From assembly GCA_913775175.1 (NCBI GenBank), contig CAJYKU010000039.1, forward strand, positions 62,001-126,000: DNA of 64,000 bases. The letters are read 5' to 3'. Positions 36,948 to 46,662 of this stretch are shown here, piece by piece (position 1 is the stretch's first letter; every line of letters starts with the position of its first letter). Source of the stretch: an uncultured Pantoea sp. (GTDB lineage: Bacteria > Pseudomonadota > Gammaproteobacteria > Enterobacterales > Enterobacteriaceae). Made by a program: the position numbers and the translations under genes. Under the pieces are notes generated by a model that made no database searches, had not been told where the DNA came from, and saw nothing but the letters and a program-made list of their open reading frames with translations.

Positions 36948-37562
36948 TTAAAGCCATTCGCCAGTGCGAACAATCCCGACCGCCAGACCTTCAATAGTCA
37001 GCGATTGCTGGCGGGTGTCGACTTCAATGGGTTGGAAATCGCTGTTTTCCGGCAGCAGATGCACAATTGCACCCTGCTTTTTCCAGCGCTTAACCGTTAC
37101 TTCATCATCAATGCGCGCCACCACAACCTGGCCATTACGCACATCCTGGGTTTTATGTACAGCCAGCAGATCGCCATCCATAATACCGATATCTTTCATC
37201 GACATTCCGCTTACGCGCAGCAGAAAATCGGCGCTGGGCTTAAACAGGTTAGCATCGACCTGATAGTGGGTTTCAATATGCTCCTGAGCCAGCAGTGGCT
37301 CGCCGGCAGCTACCCTGCCAATCAGTGGCAGCCCTTCGCTCGCCTCTTCTTCCATCAGCAGACGGATGCCGCGCGATGCGCCGGAGACAATTTCAATGAC
37401 GCCTTTACGCGCCAGCGCTTTCAGATGCTCTTCAGCCGCGTTGGGTGAGCGAAAGCCCAGCTGTGAGGCAATCTCAGCACGCGTAGGCGGCATGCCGGTT
37501 TGATTAATATGGTCGCGAATCAGGTCATAGACCTGCTGCTGCCTGCTGGTTAACGCTTTCAT
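36948..37562 (-). CDS. lexA: LexA SOS repressor
   Basis: A 204-residue repressor of the SOS regulon. The winged helix-turn-helix occupies residues 1 to about 70 ([31 protein letters not shown]). The self-cleavage site is Ala86-Gly87 in [11 protein letters not shown], and the catalytic dyad is Ser121 (SGMSMKDIG) and Lys158 (DDEVTVKR). The hinge has a two-residue insertion relative to E. coli (202 residues). Two SOS boxes precede it, giving autoregulation. dinF follows on the same strand. Confidence 0.98.
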   Translation of the reverse strand: MKALTSRQQQVYDLIRDHINQTGMPPTRAEIASQLGFRSPNAAEEHLKALARKGVIEIVSGASRGIRLLMEEEASEGLPLIGRVAAGEPLLAQEHIETHYQVDANLFKPSADFLLRVSGMSMKDIGIMDGDLLAVHKTQDVRNGQVVVARIDDEVTVKRWKKQGAIVHLLPENSDFQPIEVDTRQQSLTIEGLAVGIVRTGEWL

Positions 37563-37570
37563 CCCGCCCC

Positions 37571-37605
37571 CTGGTTGTTTATACAGTCGCTGTGAGTATA
37601 TACAG
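37571..37605 (-). promoter_or_regulatory. two tandem LexA boxes at the lexA promoter
   Basis: Boxes CTGGTTGTTTATACAG (37571-37586) and CTGTGAGTATATACAG (37590-37605), written on the + strand, each have the CTG-N10-CAG core. They are centred 19 bp apart, just before the lexA start, the double operator known from E. coli. Confidence 0.95.
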
Positions 37606-37670
37606 GTATTGGCGAAATGGAAACCGCCGCTGCGGCAAATATCAGCGATATATCAGGGTTTGCGGTCTGG

Positions 37671-38036
37671 TTAGCTCTGCGGCCAGAGCAGCGTGACCCA
37701 GACAAACAGCGCCAGCAGAATAGTGATCAGAACCGCAGCGGAGCCCATATCTTTTGCCCGGCCAGCCAGCGGATGCCGCTCCTGCCCGATCCTGTCAACC
37801 ACAGCTTCGATAGCGCTATTCAGAATCTCCACCACTACGACCAGCACCACCGACCCAATCAGCAATACACGCGTGATCGCATCAACATCCAGCCAGCAGG
37901 CGATAACAAGGGTAATCAGTGCCGTAACCGCCTCCTGACGAAAAGCAGCCTCATACTGCCACGCCGCACGTAATCCCTGCCACGAGTAACCAGCGGCTTT
38001 GATGATGCGAACCAGGCCAGTAGCGTTATTTGCCAT
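37671..38036 (-). CDS. dgkA: DgkA diacylglycerol kinase
   Basis: A 121-residue trimeric inner-membrane kinase that phosphorylates diacylglycerol to phosphatidic acid, recycling lipid released in periplasmic glucan synthesis. Three transmembrane helices follow an amphipathic N-terminus. The active-site regions [11 protein letters not shown] and [36 protein letters not shown] are intact. It is divergent from plsB, an arrangement shared with E. coli, and both genes act in phosphatidic acid supply. Confidence 0.97.
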   Translation of the reverse strand: MANNATGLVRIIKAAGYSWQGLRAAWQYEAAFRQEAVTALITLVIACWLDVDAITRVLLIGSVVLVVVVEILNSAIEAVVDRIGQERHPLAGRAKDMGSAAVLITILLALFVWVTLLWPQS

Positions 38037-38162
38037 GTTACGGAACCCTCGGATGATATTGGCGTCAATGAAGGCGCAGCGGGAGATAGCACAGCCACAG
38101 ATCTTCGCTGCACTTTCTGGTATGCTTGCCGCGCTTTGCTAACAAGAGGCTCTAAGTTGTCT

Positions 38163-40586
38163 ATGTCAGGTTGGCGTAAACTCTATTATAAATTGTTGAA
38201 TTTACCACTCTCTATTTTGGTAAAAAGTAAGGTCATACCCACAGATCCGGTTCCGGAGCATGGTATCGATCCCACTCGTCCCGTGATGTATGTTTTGCCT
38301 TACGATTCAAAGGCAGATCTGCTTACATTACGCAGCCAGTGTCTGCGACTTGATCTACCCGATCCGCTGGCACCCCTGGAGATTGACGGCACGCTGCTGC
38401 CGCGCCACGTCTTTATTCACGATGGCCCGCGCGTGTTCCCCTACTATGTGGCTAATCAGGAGTCGGTTAAGCTGTTTCACGACTATCTGGATCTGCATCG
38501 CAATAATCCCCAGCTCGATATCCAGATGCTGCCGGTTGCAGTGATGTTTGGCCGCGCCCCGGGGCGCGAAATTCAGGGTGAACCTACGCCGCATCTGCGT
38601 GTTCTGAATGGCGTGCAGAAGTTTTTTGCCATCCTCTGGCACGGCCGCGACAGCTTTGTACGCTTCTCGCCAACCGTGTCGCTGCGTCAGATGGCTACCG
38701 AGCACGGCACCGATAAGTCGATTGCGCAGAAACTGGCGCGCGTTGCCCGTATTCACTTTGCCCGCCAGCGGCTGGCAGCGATCGGTCCGAGCCTGCCAGC
38801 ACGTCAGGATCTGTTCAACAAGCTATTGCAGTCCAAAGCGATTGAAAAAGCCGTTGAAGATGAAGCCCGCAGTAAAAAAATCTCTCATGAAAAAGCGCAG
38901 CAAAACGCGGTTGAGATGATGGAAGAAGTTGCGGCTGATTTCTCCTATGAGGCGATTCGCGTCACTGACCGTATTATGGGCTGGCTCTGGAGCCGTCTCT
39001 ATCAGGGTATCAATGTCAACGGTGGTGAACGCGTGCGCCAGCTGGCGCAGGATGGTCATGAAATTGTCTACGTGCCCTGCCATCGCAGCCATATGGACTA
39101 CCTGCTGCTCTCCTATGTGCTCTATCATCAGGGGCTGGTTCCGCCGCACATTGCTGCGGGTATTAATCTCAATTTCTGGCCAGCCGGACCAGTGTTCCGC
39201 CGTCTGGGAGCGTTTTTTATTCGTCGCACCTTTAAAGGCAACAAGCTCTACTCCACGGTATTCCGTGAATATCTCGGTGAGCTCTTTAGCCGCGGTTACT
39301 CAGTAGAGTATTTTGTTGAGGGTGGGCGCTCACGTACTGGTCGTCTGCTTGATCCAAAAACCGGTACGCTCTCTATGACGCTGCAGGCGCTGCTGCGCGG
39401 CGGCAGTCGTCCGATTACCTTTGTTCCTATCTATATTGGCTATGAACATGTCATGGAAGTGGGTACTTACGCCAAGGAGTTGCGCGGCGCGGCTAAAGAG
39501 AAAGAGGGCTTTATGCAGATGGTACGCGGCCTGCGTAAGCTGCGTAACCTTGGTCAGGGTTATGTTAACTTTGGTGAACCACTGCCGCTGGTGAACTACC
39601 TGAACAAGCAGGTTCCTGAGTGGCGTGAGGCAATTGACCCCATCGAACCACAGCGTCCCGCCTGGATGACACCCGTGGTGAACGATATCGCTGCCCGTCT
39701 GATGGTGCGCATCAACGAAGCTGGTGCAGCCAACGCCATGAACCTGTGCGTAACTGCTCTGCTGGCGTCACGTCAGCGCTCACTCACACGTGAGCAGCTC
39801 ACTGAACAGCTGGAGTGTTACACCCAGTTGCTGCGCAATGTACCCTACTCACCGGAAGCCACCGTGCCTGAACTCAGCGGCGAAGCGCTGCTGGATCACG
39901 CTATGGGCATGAACAAGTTTGAAACCGAGCAGGACAGCATTGGCGATATCATTATTCTGCCGCGCGAGCAGGCAGTACTGATGACTTACTATCGCAACAA
40001 TATCCAGCATATGCTGGTGATGCCGTCGCTGATTGCGGCCATTGTGCAGCAGCACCGCGAAATCAGCGAGGCAGAGCTGCTGCGTCAGGCAAGCCTCGTC
40101 TATCCGATGCTGAAAAGTGAGCTCTTCCTGCGCTGGAGTAGTGCTGAACTCCCTGCGCTGCTTAATGCGCTCTGTGCAGAGATGGCGCGTCAGGGGCTGG
40201 TCACGCTGCAAAATGGGCAGATCAAAATGAGCGCGGCGCGCTACCGTACGTTACAGCTACTGGCTGCGGGTATTCGCGAAACGCTCCAGCGCTTTGCCAT
40301 TACCTTTGCCATTCTGAGCGCCCGTCCCACTATTAATCGCGGGACGCTGGAGAAAGAGAGCCGTATGCTGGCTCAGCGTCTGTCAGTGCTGCATGGTATC
40401 AATGCGCCAGAGTTCTTTGATAAGGCGGTGTTTACTACCCTGGTGCTGACGCTGCGTGACGAACACTATATCAGTGACTCAGGCGATGCTGATGCAGAAC
40501 GCACCCATGTTATGTGGCAGATGCTGGCGGAGCTGGTAACCAGCGATGTGCGCCTGACGATTGAAAGTGCGGTTGCGCACGAGTAA
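38163..40586 (+). CDS. plsB: PlsB glycerol-3-phosphate acyltransferase
   Basis: An 807-residue peripheral inner-membrane enzyme that makes lysophosphatidic acid from glycerol-3-phosphate and acyl-ACP or acyl-CoA, the first step of phospholipid synthesis. The acyltransferase motif HRSHMDYLL is near residue 307, [25 protein letters not shown] follows, then [14 protein letters not shown] and [12 protein letters not shown]. The ATG at 38163 (MSGW) gives exactly the E. coli length; the in-frame ATG at 38136 would add nine unconserved residues. Confidence 0.97.
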   Translation: MSGWRKLYYKLLNLPLSILVKSKVIPTDPVPEHGIDPTRPVMYVLPYDSKADLLTLRSQCLRLDLPDPLAPLEIDGTLLPRHVFIHDGPRVFPYYVANQESVKLFHDYLDLHRNNPQLDIQMLPVAVMFGRAPGREIQGEPTPHLRVLNGVQKFFAILWHGRDSFVRFSPTVSLRQMATEHGTDKSIAQKLARVARIHFARQRLAAIGPSLPARQDLFNKLLQSKAIEKAVEDEARSKKISHEKAQQNAVEMMEEVAADFSYEAIRVTDRIMGWLWSRLYQGINVNGGERVRQLAQDGHEIVYVPCHRSHMDYLLLSYVLYHQGLVPPHIAAGINLNFWPAGPVFRRLGAFFIRRTFKGNKLYSTVFREYLGELFSRGYSVEYFVEGGRSRTGRLLDPKTGTLSMTLQALLRGGSRPITFVPIYIGYEHVMEVGTYAKELRGAAKEKEGFMQMVRGLRKLRNLGQGYVNFGEPLPLVNYLNKQVPEWREAIDPIEPQRPAWMTPVVNDIAARLMVRINEAGAANAMNLCVTALLASRQRSLTREQLTEQLECYTQLLRNVPYSPEATVPELSGEALLDHAMGMNKFETEQDSIGDIIILPREQAVLMTYYRNNIQHMLVMPSLIAAIVQQHREISEAELLRQASLVYPMLKSELFLRWSSAELPALLNALCAEMARQGLVTLQNGQIKMSAARYRTLQLLAAGIRETLQRFAITFAILSARPTINRGTLEKESRMLAQRLSVLHGINAPEFFDKAVFTTLVLTLRDEHYISDSGDADAERTHVMWQMLAELVTSDVRLTIESAVAHE

Positions 40587-40649
40587 TTGCCAGGGCTCAG
40601 TAGCCGTTCAGATAACCAGAGAAGGCGCGGCAGCGCGCCTGTAACAGTT

Positions 40650-40670
40650 CCGGGCACAGGATGTGCCCGG
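40650..40670. terminator. hairpin between convergent plsB and ubiA
   Basis: A 9-bp stem CCGGGCACA/TGTGCCCGG with a 3-nt loop lies between the two genes. No strong T-tract follows, so it is a probable but weak bidirectional terminator. Confidence 0.6.
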
Positions 40671-40674
40671 GTTG

Positions 40675-41568
40675 TCAGAACAGCGTCACAAATGGCGGCA
40701 TATTGAGCACTATCCCAATAAACATAACCAGCCCTGCATAGTTGTTGTTGAGAAACGCCTGAAAGCAGGCATCGCGATCGCGTCCGGCAATCAGCCACTG
40801 CTGATAGACAAACAGCGCCCCCGCTACCAGCAGTGACCAGTAAAACGCACTATTAAGCGCCAGCAGACTCCCTACCAGCGCCATCAGTCCCAGCGTTGCC
40901 AGCTGCAATAAGCCAATGATCAGTTTATCGAAGCGGCCAAACAGGATTGCCGTGGATTTCACACCTATTTTTAAATCGTCATCACGATCTACCATGGCAT
41001 ACTGCGTATCATAAGCCACGGTCCAGCAGATATTTGCCAGAAACACCAGCCAGCAGGCTAATGGTAAGGACTCACTAACTGCGGCCCATCCCATGGGAAT
41101 AGCCCAGCCAAATGCAGCACCCAGCACCACCTGCGGCAGATGCGTATAGCGCTTCATAAATGGATAGACCCACGCCAGTGCCAGACCGCCAAACGACAGC
41201 AAGATAGTCATGCGGTTCATGGTCAGGACCAGCGCAAATGCCACAGCGCACAGGGCAACAAACAGCAGCTTAGCCTCCTTTGCCGAGACCACTCCACTCG
41301 GCAGCGGCCGGGCAGCCGTACGCTTTACATGGCCATCGACGTTGCGGTCAGCATAGTCATTAATCACACAGCCGGCAGCGCGCATAATAAAGACACCACA
41401 GACAAACACCGCCAGAACAGAGAGCGGCGGCACTGCCATACCAGCCAGCCAGAGCGCCCAGAGCGTTGGCCACAACAGCAGCAACGTTCCAATCGGTTTA
41501 TCAAGACGCATCAGGCGGCGGTAAGCCTGCCATTTGCTCATGAAAAGCGTTTTTTGCACAGTACTCAT
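40675..41568 (-). CDS. ubiA: UbiA 4-hydroxybenzoate polyprenyltransferase
   Basis: A 297-residue inner-membrane prenyltransferase that attaches the octaprenyl chain to 4-hydroxybenzoate in ubiquinone synthesis. The two aspartate-rich motifs are [15 protein letters not shown] near residue 75 and [16 protein letters not shown] near residue 200; about nine membrane helices are present. Its ATG overlaps the ubiC stop (ATGA), so it is translationally coupled to the enzyme that makes its substrate. Confidence 0.96.
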   Translation of the reverse strand: MSTVQKTLFMSKWQAYRRLMRLDKPIGTLLLLWPTLWALWLAGMAVPPLSVLAVFVCGVFIMRAAGCVINDYADRNVDGHVKRTAARPLPSGVVSAKEAKLLFVALCAVAFALVLTMNRMTILLSFGGLALAWVYPFMKRYTHLPQVVLGAAFGWAIPMGWAAVSESLPLACWLVFLANICWTVAYDTQYAMVDRDDDLKIGVKSTAILFGRFDKLIIGLLQLATLGLMALVGSLLALNSAFYWSLLVAGALFVYQQWLIAGRDRDACFQAFLNNNYAGLVMFIGIVLNMPPFVTLF

Positions 41569-42083
41569 CCTTGCTGCAGCGCGCGACAGAGTGGCGACGC
41601 TGGTAAAAATAGTTCAGTTAGCAGAAGTGGTTTACCTGAAAGACGCAGGCGGGAGCGGCGTCCCCAGAGATTGTCAGCCTGGCCAGGATGAATAAAATCC
41701 CGGCTCAGGGTGGAGGAGGAGAACAGATAGCGCCCGAGCGGACGCGTGCCAAGCTGCTGTAACATCAGCTCCGGCCCCTGCAGTGTACTTTCCGGCACGA
41801 CAGTGCGCCCCAGCAGCCACGGCTCACCATCGCCGCACAGTACAATTTCACGCAGCCAGAAGCGTGCATCATCAGGCAAAAACGCCGCTTCCGCTGCAAC
41901 GTCAGCAGCGGAGACAAACTCCTCACGAATCAGTTCAACCGTCACCTGCTGACAGTAATTCTCGAAACGGCGCGTCATGGAATCCTCTTCCAGCAGCCAG
42001 TCCAGCAACGGCGCAGACAGCAGCGGAGAGGAGGCGGGTAACCAGTGCAACGCATAGAGCTGGCGCAGCGCATCGTGCGACAT
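41565..42083 (-). CDS. ubiC: UbiC chorismate-pyruvate lyase
   Basis: A 172-residue cytoplasmic lyase that converts chorismate to 4-hydroxybenzoate and pyruvate, the first step of ubiquinone synthesis. Family blocks are [39 protein letters not shown] with the active-site arginine, and [10 protein letters not shown]. It is the first gene of ubiCA. Confidence 0.95.
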   Translation of the reverse strand: MSHDALRQLYALHWLPASSPLLSAPLLDWLLEEDSMTRRFENYCQQVTVELIREEFVSAADVAAEAAFLPDDARFWLREIVLCGDGEPWLLGRTVVPESTLQGPELMLQQLGTRPLGRYLFSSSTLSRDFIHPGQADNLWGRRSRLRLSGKPLLLTELFLPASPLCRALQQG

Positions 42084-42173
42084 CAGGAGATCTCCGGAAA
42101 AAAAGTTACCCTAGTGTACTGCAGAGCGCGCTGCCAGGCACAGTCGTAAAAAGCGCCATGCAGTCACGATCTC

Positions 42174-42593
42174 TTATTCACGCTTGAGCCGGTTACTGTT
42201 TGCCAGCCATAGCGTTACCACCAGAATCAGAATAGCGGCTGAATAACAGAGCGTATCAAACGGATTTTTATGATCGACAATAATCAGCCGGATAATGGCG
42301 GTAATGCCAATATAGACAAAATAGCGCAGCGGGAAGTGATAACCTGACTGAAAATACTTTACAATCAATGCGATAAACTCAAAGTAGAGAAAGTAAATTA
42401 CAATACCTTCAATCAGCAGATAGGATGATGGTGCCTCCCCGCTGCTGAACAGCACATTGGCCAGATGGATGGTCTCCTTGCCAAGAAAGACCACCAGTAT
42501 AAGAGCCAGTACCAGCAACCCCACATTAAGAACCCACTGTAATAAGGTTGCGATAAACTGCCCGGATGCTGATTTATCAGTCATTTTTGTCAC
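42174..42593 (-). CDS. psiE: PsiE phosphate-starvation-inducible membrane protein
   Basis: A 139-residue inner-membrane protein with four helices. The segments [59 protein letters not shown] and the C-terminal NRLKRE match E. coli PsiE almost throughout. Its function is unknown, but in E. coli it is induced by PhoB on phosphate starvation and repressed by cAMP-CRP. Here a perfect CRP site and a Pho-box-like repeat lie 22-54 bp upstream. It is divergent from the Na/Pi cotransporter yjbB. Confidence 0.96.
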   Translation of the reverse strand: MTKMTDKSASGQFIATLLQWVLNVGLLVLALILVVFLGKETIHLANVLFSSGEAPSSYLLIEGIVIYFLYFEFIALIVKYFQSGYHFPLRYFVYIGITAIIRLIIVDHKNPFDTLCYSAAILILVVTLWLANSNRLKRE

Positions 42594-42614
42594 CCTGAAT
42601 CGGCCAGAAAAGAG

Positions 42615-42632
42615 CTGACATCATGCTGTAAT
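42615..42632 (+). promoter_or_regulatory. Pho-box-like direct repeat between psiE and yjbB
   Basis: CTGACAT-CATG-CTGTAAT consists of two 7-bp repeats, each 6/7 to CTGTCAT, with the standard 4-bp spacer. The orientation points toward yjbB, although psiE is the known PhoB target in E. coli. Confidence 0.6.
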
Positions 42633-42647
42633 GTGATGTAAATCACA
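42632..42647. promoter_or_regulatory. perfect CRP site between psiE and yjbB
   Basis: TGTGA-TGTAAA-TCACA is a perfect CRP half-site pair. It shares one base with the Pho-box-like repeat, so CRP and PhoB could compete. cAMP-CRP repression of psiE is known in E. coli. Confidence 0.85.
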
Positions 42648-42866
42648 ATATGGCGATAGGGCGAACTGCAGCCCCCTTCAGCAATGCACGCTATCTCTCT
42701 TTGCAGCTAATCAGATTCAGCTACAGTTAACAGAGTTGAGGCCGCGCCAGGTTGCTTAAATCTAACGGAAAAATTCACGCGGCTCTACACAGGTATTCGC
42801 CAGCTGCCACGTTTGCCAGGCAGACAGCTGGCTATTTTCAGGCCTGGCTCAGAGGAGCCTGTTTAC

Positions 42867-44492
42867 GTGTTAACTCTGCTCAATCTTCTCTCTGCTGTTG
42901 CGCTGCTGGTCTGGGGCACCCATATCGTGCGCACCGGCATTATGCGCATCTACGGCGCCGATCTGCGGCGGGTATTAAGTCGCAGCGTAGAAAAAAAACC
43001 CATGGCGTTTCTGGCGGGCATTGGCGTAACGGCGCTGGTACAGAGCAGTAACGCGACAACGCTGCTGGTAACCTCTTTTGTGGCGCAAAACCTGGTCAGT
43101 CTGACGCCTGCGCTGGTGGTGGTATTGGGTGCAGATGTGGGCACCGCCATTATGGCGCGCGTGCTGACGTTTGATTTATCCTGGCTTTCTCCCCTGTTTA
43201 TCTTTTTTGGCGTGATCTTTTTTCTCAGTCGCAAGCAGACCCGCGTTGGCCAGATGGGACGCACTGCAATCGGGCTGGGTCTGATCCTGCTGGCGCTGCA
43301 GTTAATTGTCACCGCAGCCCGTCCTATTACTCAGGCCGCTGGCGTACAGGTGCTCTTCTCAACGCTGACCGGCGATATTTTGCTGGATGCTCTGATTGGT
43401 GCGCTATTTGCCATTGTCAGCTATTCCAGTCTCGCCGCGGTGCTGATCACAGCAACACTGACCGCCGCTGGTGTGATCTCATTTAAAGTGGCTCTGTGTC
43501 TGGTGATTGGTGCCAACCTTGGCAGTGGCCTGCTGGCGATGCTTAATGCCAGCGGATCCAATGCGGCTGGCAAGCGGGTGGCGCTTGGCAGCCTGCTGTT
43601 TAAAGTTATCGGCAGTGTTGCCATACTGCCTTTTGTCGATTACGTCGCCACTGTGCTGGACAGACTACCGGTCAGCGATGAAGAGCTGGTGATCTTTTTC
43701 CATGTTTTCTACAACCTGGCGCGTTGTCTGGTTATGGTGCCCTTTACCGAACCCATGGCACGCCTCTGTCGTCGTATGATCGCAGACGATACGGAGAACC
43801 AGACCCACCTTAAACCGCGACATCTGGATAAAAGCGCACTGGATACGCCTGCGCTGGCGCTGGTTAATGCCGCGCGTGAAACGCTGCGTATTGGCGATGT
43901 GGTGGAGCAGATGCTGGAATCATTCAACCGGGTGGTGCGTGGCGAACTGCATGAAGAGCGCACGGTACGGCGACTGGATGATGATGTTGATGTGCTCTAC
44001 ACCGCAATAAAACTCTATCTGGCGCGTATGCCTCGTGAGGATCTGGCAGAAGATGATTCCCGCCGCTGGGCTGAAATTATTGAGATGGCACTTAATCTGG
44101 AGCAGGCAGGCGATATTATTGAACGGATGAGTGTGGATGTGGCAGACAAGGCGCTGCAGGCGCGGCGCGCATTCTCCGCACCGGGGCGTGAAGAACTTGA
44201 TGCGCTACAGGAGCAGCTGCTGAGTAATCTGCGCCTGAGTCTCTCTGTATTTCTGTCCCAGGATATCGCCAGTGCCAGACGTCTGCGCCGTGCCAAGCAT
44301 CGCTTTCGTATTCTGATCCGTCGCTTTTCTCATAACCATGTCGAACGCCTGCATATGAATAATGTACAGAGCATAGAGACCAGCTCACTGCATCTGAGCC
44401 TGCTGGGCGATATGAAACGCCTGAACTCACTGTTTTGTGCCGTTGCCTACGCGGTGCTGGATCAGCCTGAAGATGAGCGGGAAGCAGACTGA
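42867..44492 (+). CDS. yjbB: YjbB Na/phosphate cotransporter (NptA/PhoU-domain type)
   Basis: A 541-residue inner-membrane protein. Its N-terminal half has two Na/Pi-cotransporter repeats with the QSSNATT motif (GVTALVQSSNATTLLVTSF) and SYSSLAAVLITATLTAAG. Its C-terminal third is a PhoU-like helical domain. In E. coli, overproduced YjbB exports phosphate. The start is GTG at 42867, which has GAGGAG at 42852-42857 and aligns with the E. coli N-terminus; an ATG at 42813 adds an unconserved leader. It is divergent from psiE. Confidence 0.94.
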   Translation: MLTLLNLLSAVALLVWGTHIVRTGIMRIYGADLRRVLSRSVEKKPMAFLAGIGVTALVQSSNATTLLVTSFVAQNLVSLTPALVVVLGADVGTAIMARVLTFDLSWLSPLFIFFGVIFFLSRKQTRVGQMGRTAIGLGLILLALQLIVTAARPITQAAGVQVLFSTLTGDILLDALIGALFAIVSYSSLAAVLITATLTAAGVISFKVALCLVIGANLGSGLLAMLNASGSNAAGKRVALGSLLFKVIGSVAILPFVDYVATVLDRLPVSDEELVIFFHVFYNLARCLVMVPFTEPMARLCRRMIADDTENQTHLKPRHLDKSALDTPALALVNAARETLRIGDVVEQMLESFNRVVRGELHEERTVRRLDDDVDVLYTAIKLYLARMPREDLAEDDSRRWAEIIEMALNLEQAGDIIERMSVDVADKALQARRAFSAPGREELDALQEQLLSNLRLSLSVFLSQDIASARRLRRAKHRFRILIRRFSHNHVERLHMNNVQSIETSSLHLSLLGDMKRLNSLFCAVAYAVLDQPEDEREAD

Positions 44493-44640
44493 CCGCTGCC
44501 ATGAAGTCGCACGGATGCGACTCCTGCAAATGGCGTTATCAGGCAAAACTTACGGCTAATAACAGCAAAACGCTCGCTCCGGCAGGAGGCCGCACGGCGG
44601 CGACCGCCTGCAGAGAATAGTGCCAGACCGGGCAGCCCGT

Positions 44641-45981
44641 TTATGAGAGCAGACTAAACGCAATCATGCCGGTGATAGCCCCGGTGGTGCCAAGAATCGT
44701 CTCCATCAGCGTCCAGGTTTTAAGCGTCTCCGCTTCTGTTGCACCGGTAAACCGGCCAAACAGCCAGAAGCCGGCATCGTTAACATGGCTGATAATAATT
44801 GATCCACCGCCAATGCAGATTGAGAGCGCAGCCAGCTGCGCGCCGCTGTAGTGCAGTGGCTCAATAACCGGCATCACCAGACCTACAGTTGTCAGACAGG
44901 CCACGGTCGCCGATCCCTGAATCACCCGAATAGCACCCGACAGGATAAAGCAGGCCAGCGCAATCGGCATTCCGGCTCCGGTCAGCGCATGGCCGAGCAC
45001 CGGCCCGACCCCTGAGTCCACCAGCACCTGCTTAAATACGCCACCGGCACCAATCACCAGCAGAATAATTCCGGCTGGCTGCAGCGCACTACCGCATACC
45101 TGCATCACCTTCTCTTTATCCATGCCCTGCCGGTAAGCAAGACCATAGATAGCCACCAGCAGCGCCAGCAAAATTGCGGTAAATGGATGACCAATAAACT
45201 CCAGCCACTCATAAAGTCTGGTGTCAGGAGTGGTGAAGCGTGCACCAATGGTTTTCAGGCCAACCAGCAGCAGCGGAAACAGAATCAGCGCCAGACTAAA
45301 TCCAAACGACGGTAACTCTCCCTCTGCCACATCAGGCTGATGATCTTCCGGCGGTGCGCTAAAGCTCACATGGCGGGCAATCAGGCTGCCAAACAGCGGT
45401 CCGGCAATCACCATTCCCGGAATAGCGGCGCAGAGTCCCAGCAGGATCATCCAGCCAAAATCAGCATGCATCTGCGCTGCCAGTAGCATGGGTGCTGGTC
45501 CGGGCAGCAGAAACGCCGCCGCCGCTGCCACACCAGCAAATAGCGGGATCACCAGCTTCACCAGGTTATCGTGCGTGCGCCGTGCCACGGCAAACGCAAT
45601 GCTTATCAGCAGCACCACCGCCACCTCAAAAAACAGTGGCAGCGCACAGATCAACCCGGCAATCCCCATAGCATAGTGCGCCCGGCTCTCGCCAAAGGTG
45701 TTCAGCATACGGATAGCTATCTGATCGACAGCGCCGGTTTCATGAAGGATTTTGCCAAACATCGCGCCCAGCGCCACGACAATCGCCAGAAATCCCAGCG
45801 TGCCGCCCATGCCTTTTTGCATGGTTTCAGCAATCTGATCCAGCGGCATTCCGGAGAAGAGACCAGCCCCGACAGAGACCAGCATCAGGGCAACAAAAGC
45901 GTGCATCCGTGCTTTCATCACCAGAAACAGCAGCAGCAGGACAGAGCCTGCTGCTGTTAACACCAGCGTTGCGGTACTCAT
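44641..45981 (-). CDS. gntU: GntU low-affinity gluconate permease
   Basis: A 446-residue inner-membrane H+:gluconate symporter of the GntP family, the same length as E. coli GntU. Typical segments are MGGTLGFLAIVVALGAMFGKILHETGAVDQIA, PLFAGVAAAAAFLLPGPAPMLLAAQ and GGSIIISHVNDAGFWLFGRFTGATEAETLKTW. Its start shares one base with the gntK stop (TAATG), so the two are translated as a coupled gntKU unit. It supplies gluconate to GntK. Confidence 0.95.
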   Translation of the reverse strand: MSTATLVLTAAGSVLLLLFLVMKARMHAFVALMLVSVGAGLFSGMPLDQIAETMQKGMGGTLGFLAIVVALGAMFGKILHETGAVDQIAIRMLNTFGESRAHYAMGIAGLICALPLFFEVAVVLLISIAFAVARRTHDNLVKLVIPLFAGVAAAAAFLLPGPAPMLLAAQMHADFGWMILLGLCAAIPGMVIAGPLFGSLIARHVSFSAPPEDHQPDVAEGELPSFGFSLALILFPLLLVGLKTIGARFTTPDTRLYEWLEFIGHPFTAILLALLVAIYGLAYRQGMDKEKVMQVCGSALQPAGIILLVIGAGGVFKQVLVDSGVGPVLGHALTGAGMPIALACFILSGAIRVIQGSATVACLTTVGLVMPVIEPLHYSGAQLAALSICIGGGSIIISHVNDAGFWLFGRFTGATEAETLKTWTLMETILGTTGAITGMIAFSLLS

Positions 45982-46520
45982 TACTCGCCCTTGTTGATTG
46001 CATCCCTGATGGTTGCAACCGTAGCCGCAACAACGTCATCCAGCGAGTGGTTGATATCGACCATTAAGACATCGGCTTCATCCGGCCCCGGCTCCTGCAG
46101 GGTGGCGAACTGCGTAACCAGCATCTGCGGTTTAAAAAAGTGACCTTTACGCGCTTTCAGCCGCGCTTCGATAGTTTCGAAGTCACCTTTCAGATAGATA
46201 AATTTCAGATTGTGATTGCCCTGACGCAGAATATCGCGATAGGACTTCTTCAGTGCAGAGCAGACAATAATGGAGACAGCCTGAGTACGCTGCATCGCAA
46301 AGGCTGCATCGTTCAGCGCCTGGAGCCAGGGCTGACGATCGTGATCATCCAGCGGCTGGCCCTCTGCCATTTTGTTGATATTGCTGCGGGGGTGCAGGAA
46401 ATCCCCATCCAGGAAGGCGGTATCCAGTTCGTGAGAGACCCGATTAGCAACGACAGACTTTCCGCTGCCGGATACACCCATCAGGATAAAAACGTGATGC
46501 GATGAAGATGGCGTGGTCAT
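45981..46520 (-). CDS. gntK: GntK gluconokinase
   Basis: A 179-residue cytoplasmic kinase that phosphorylates gluconate to 6-phosphogluconate for the Entner-Doudoroff and pentose phosphate pathways. Walker A is [14 protein letters not shown] near residue 15; LDGDFLHPRSNINKMAEGQPLDDHDRQPWL and CSALKKSYRDILR are typical. GGAG precedes the start. A GntR operator lies 31-45 bp upstream and a CRP-like site 114 bp upstream, so gluconate induction and catabolite control are expected. Confidence 0.97.
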   Translation of the reverse strand: MTTPSSSHHVFILMGVSGSGKSVVANRVSHELDTAFLDGDFLHPRSNINKMAEGQPLDDHDRQPWLQALNDAAFAMQRTQAVSIIVCSALKKSYRDILRQGNHNLKFIYLKGDFETIEARLKARKGHFFKPQMLVTQFATLQEPGPDEADVLMVDINHSLDDVVAATVATIRDAINKGE

Positions 46521-46551
46521 GATTTTGCGCTCCGGCAGCTTATTCTGCCAA

Positions 46552-46565
46552 TGTTACCGATAACA
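46552..46565 (-). promoter_or_regulatory. GntR operator at the gntKU promoter
   Basis: TGTTACCGATAACA (TGTTA-CCGA-TAACA) fits the E. coli GntR box (ATGTTACCGATAACA type). It lies just upstream of gntK. Confidence 0.85.
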
Positions 46566-46633
46566 AATCTGTCATTCATTGTCGGAGCGCGCCCGGATAC
46601 TGACAACCCTTACCCATCGGAAAAGCGTGAAAG

Positions 46634-46649
46634 TGTGAGCTGACTCATA
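46634..46649. promoter_or_regulatory. CRP site upstream of gntK
   Basis: TGTGA-GCTGAC-TCATA matches nine of the ten CRP core bases. It lies between gntR and gntK, a position suited to CRP activation of gntKU. Confidence 0.65.
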
Positions 46650-46662
46650 AAAATTGGCAAAA

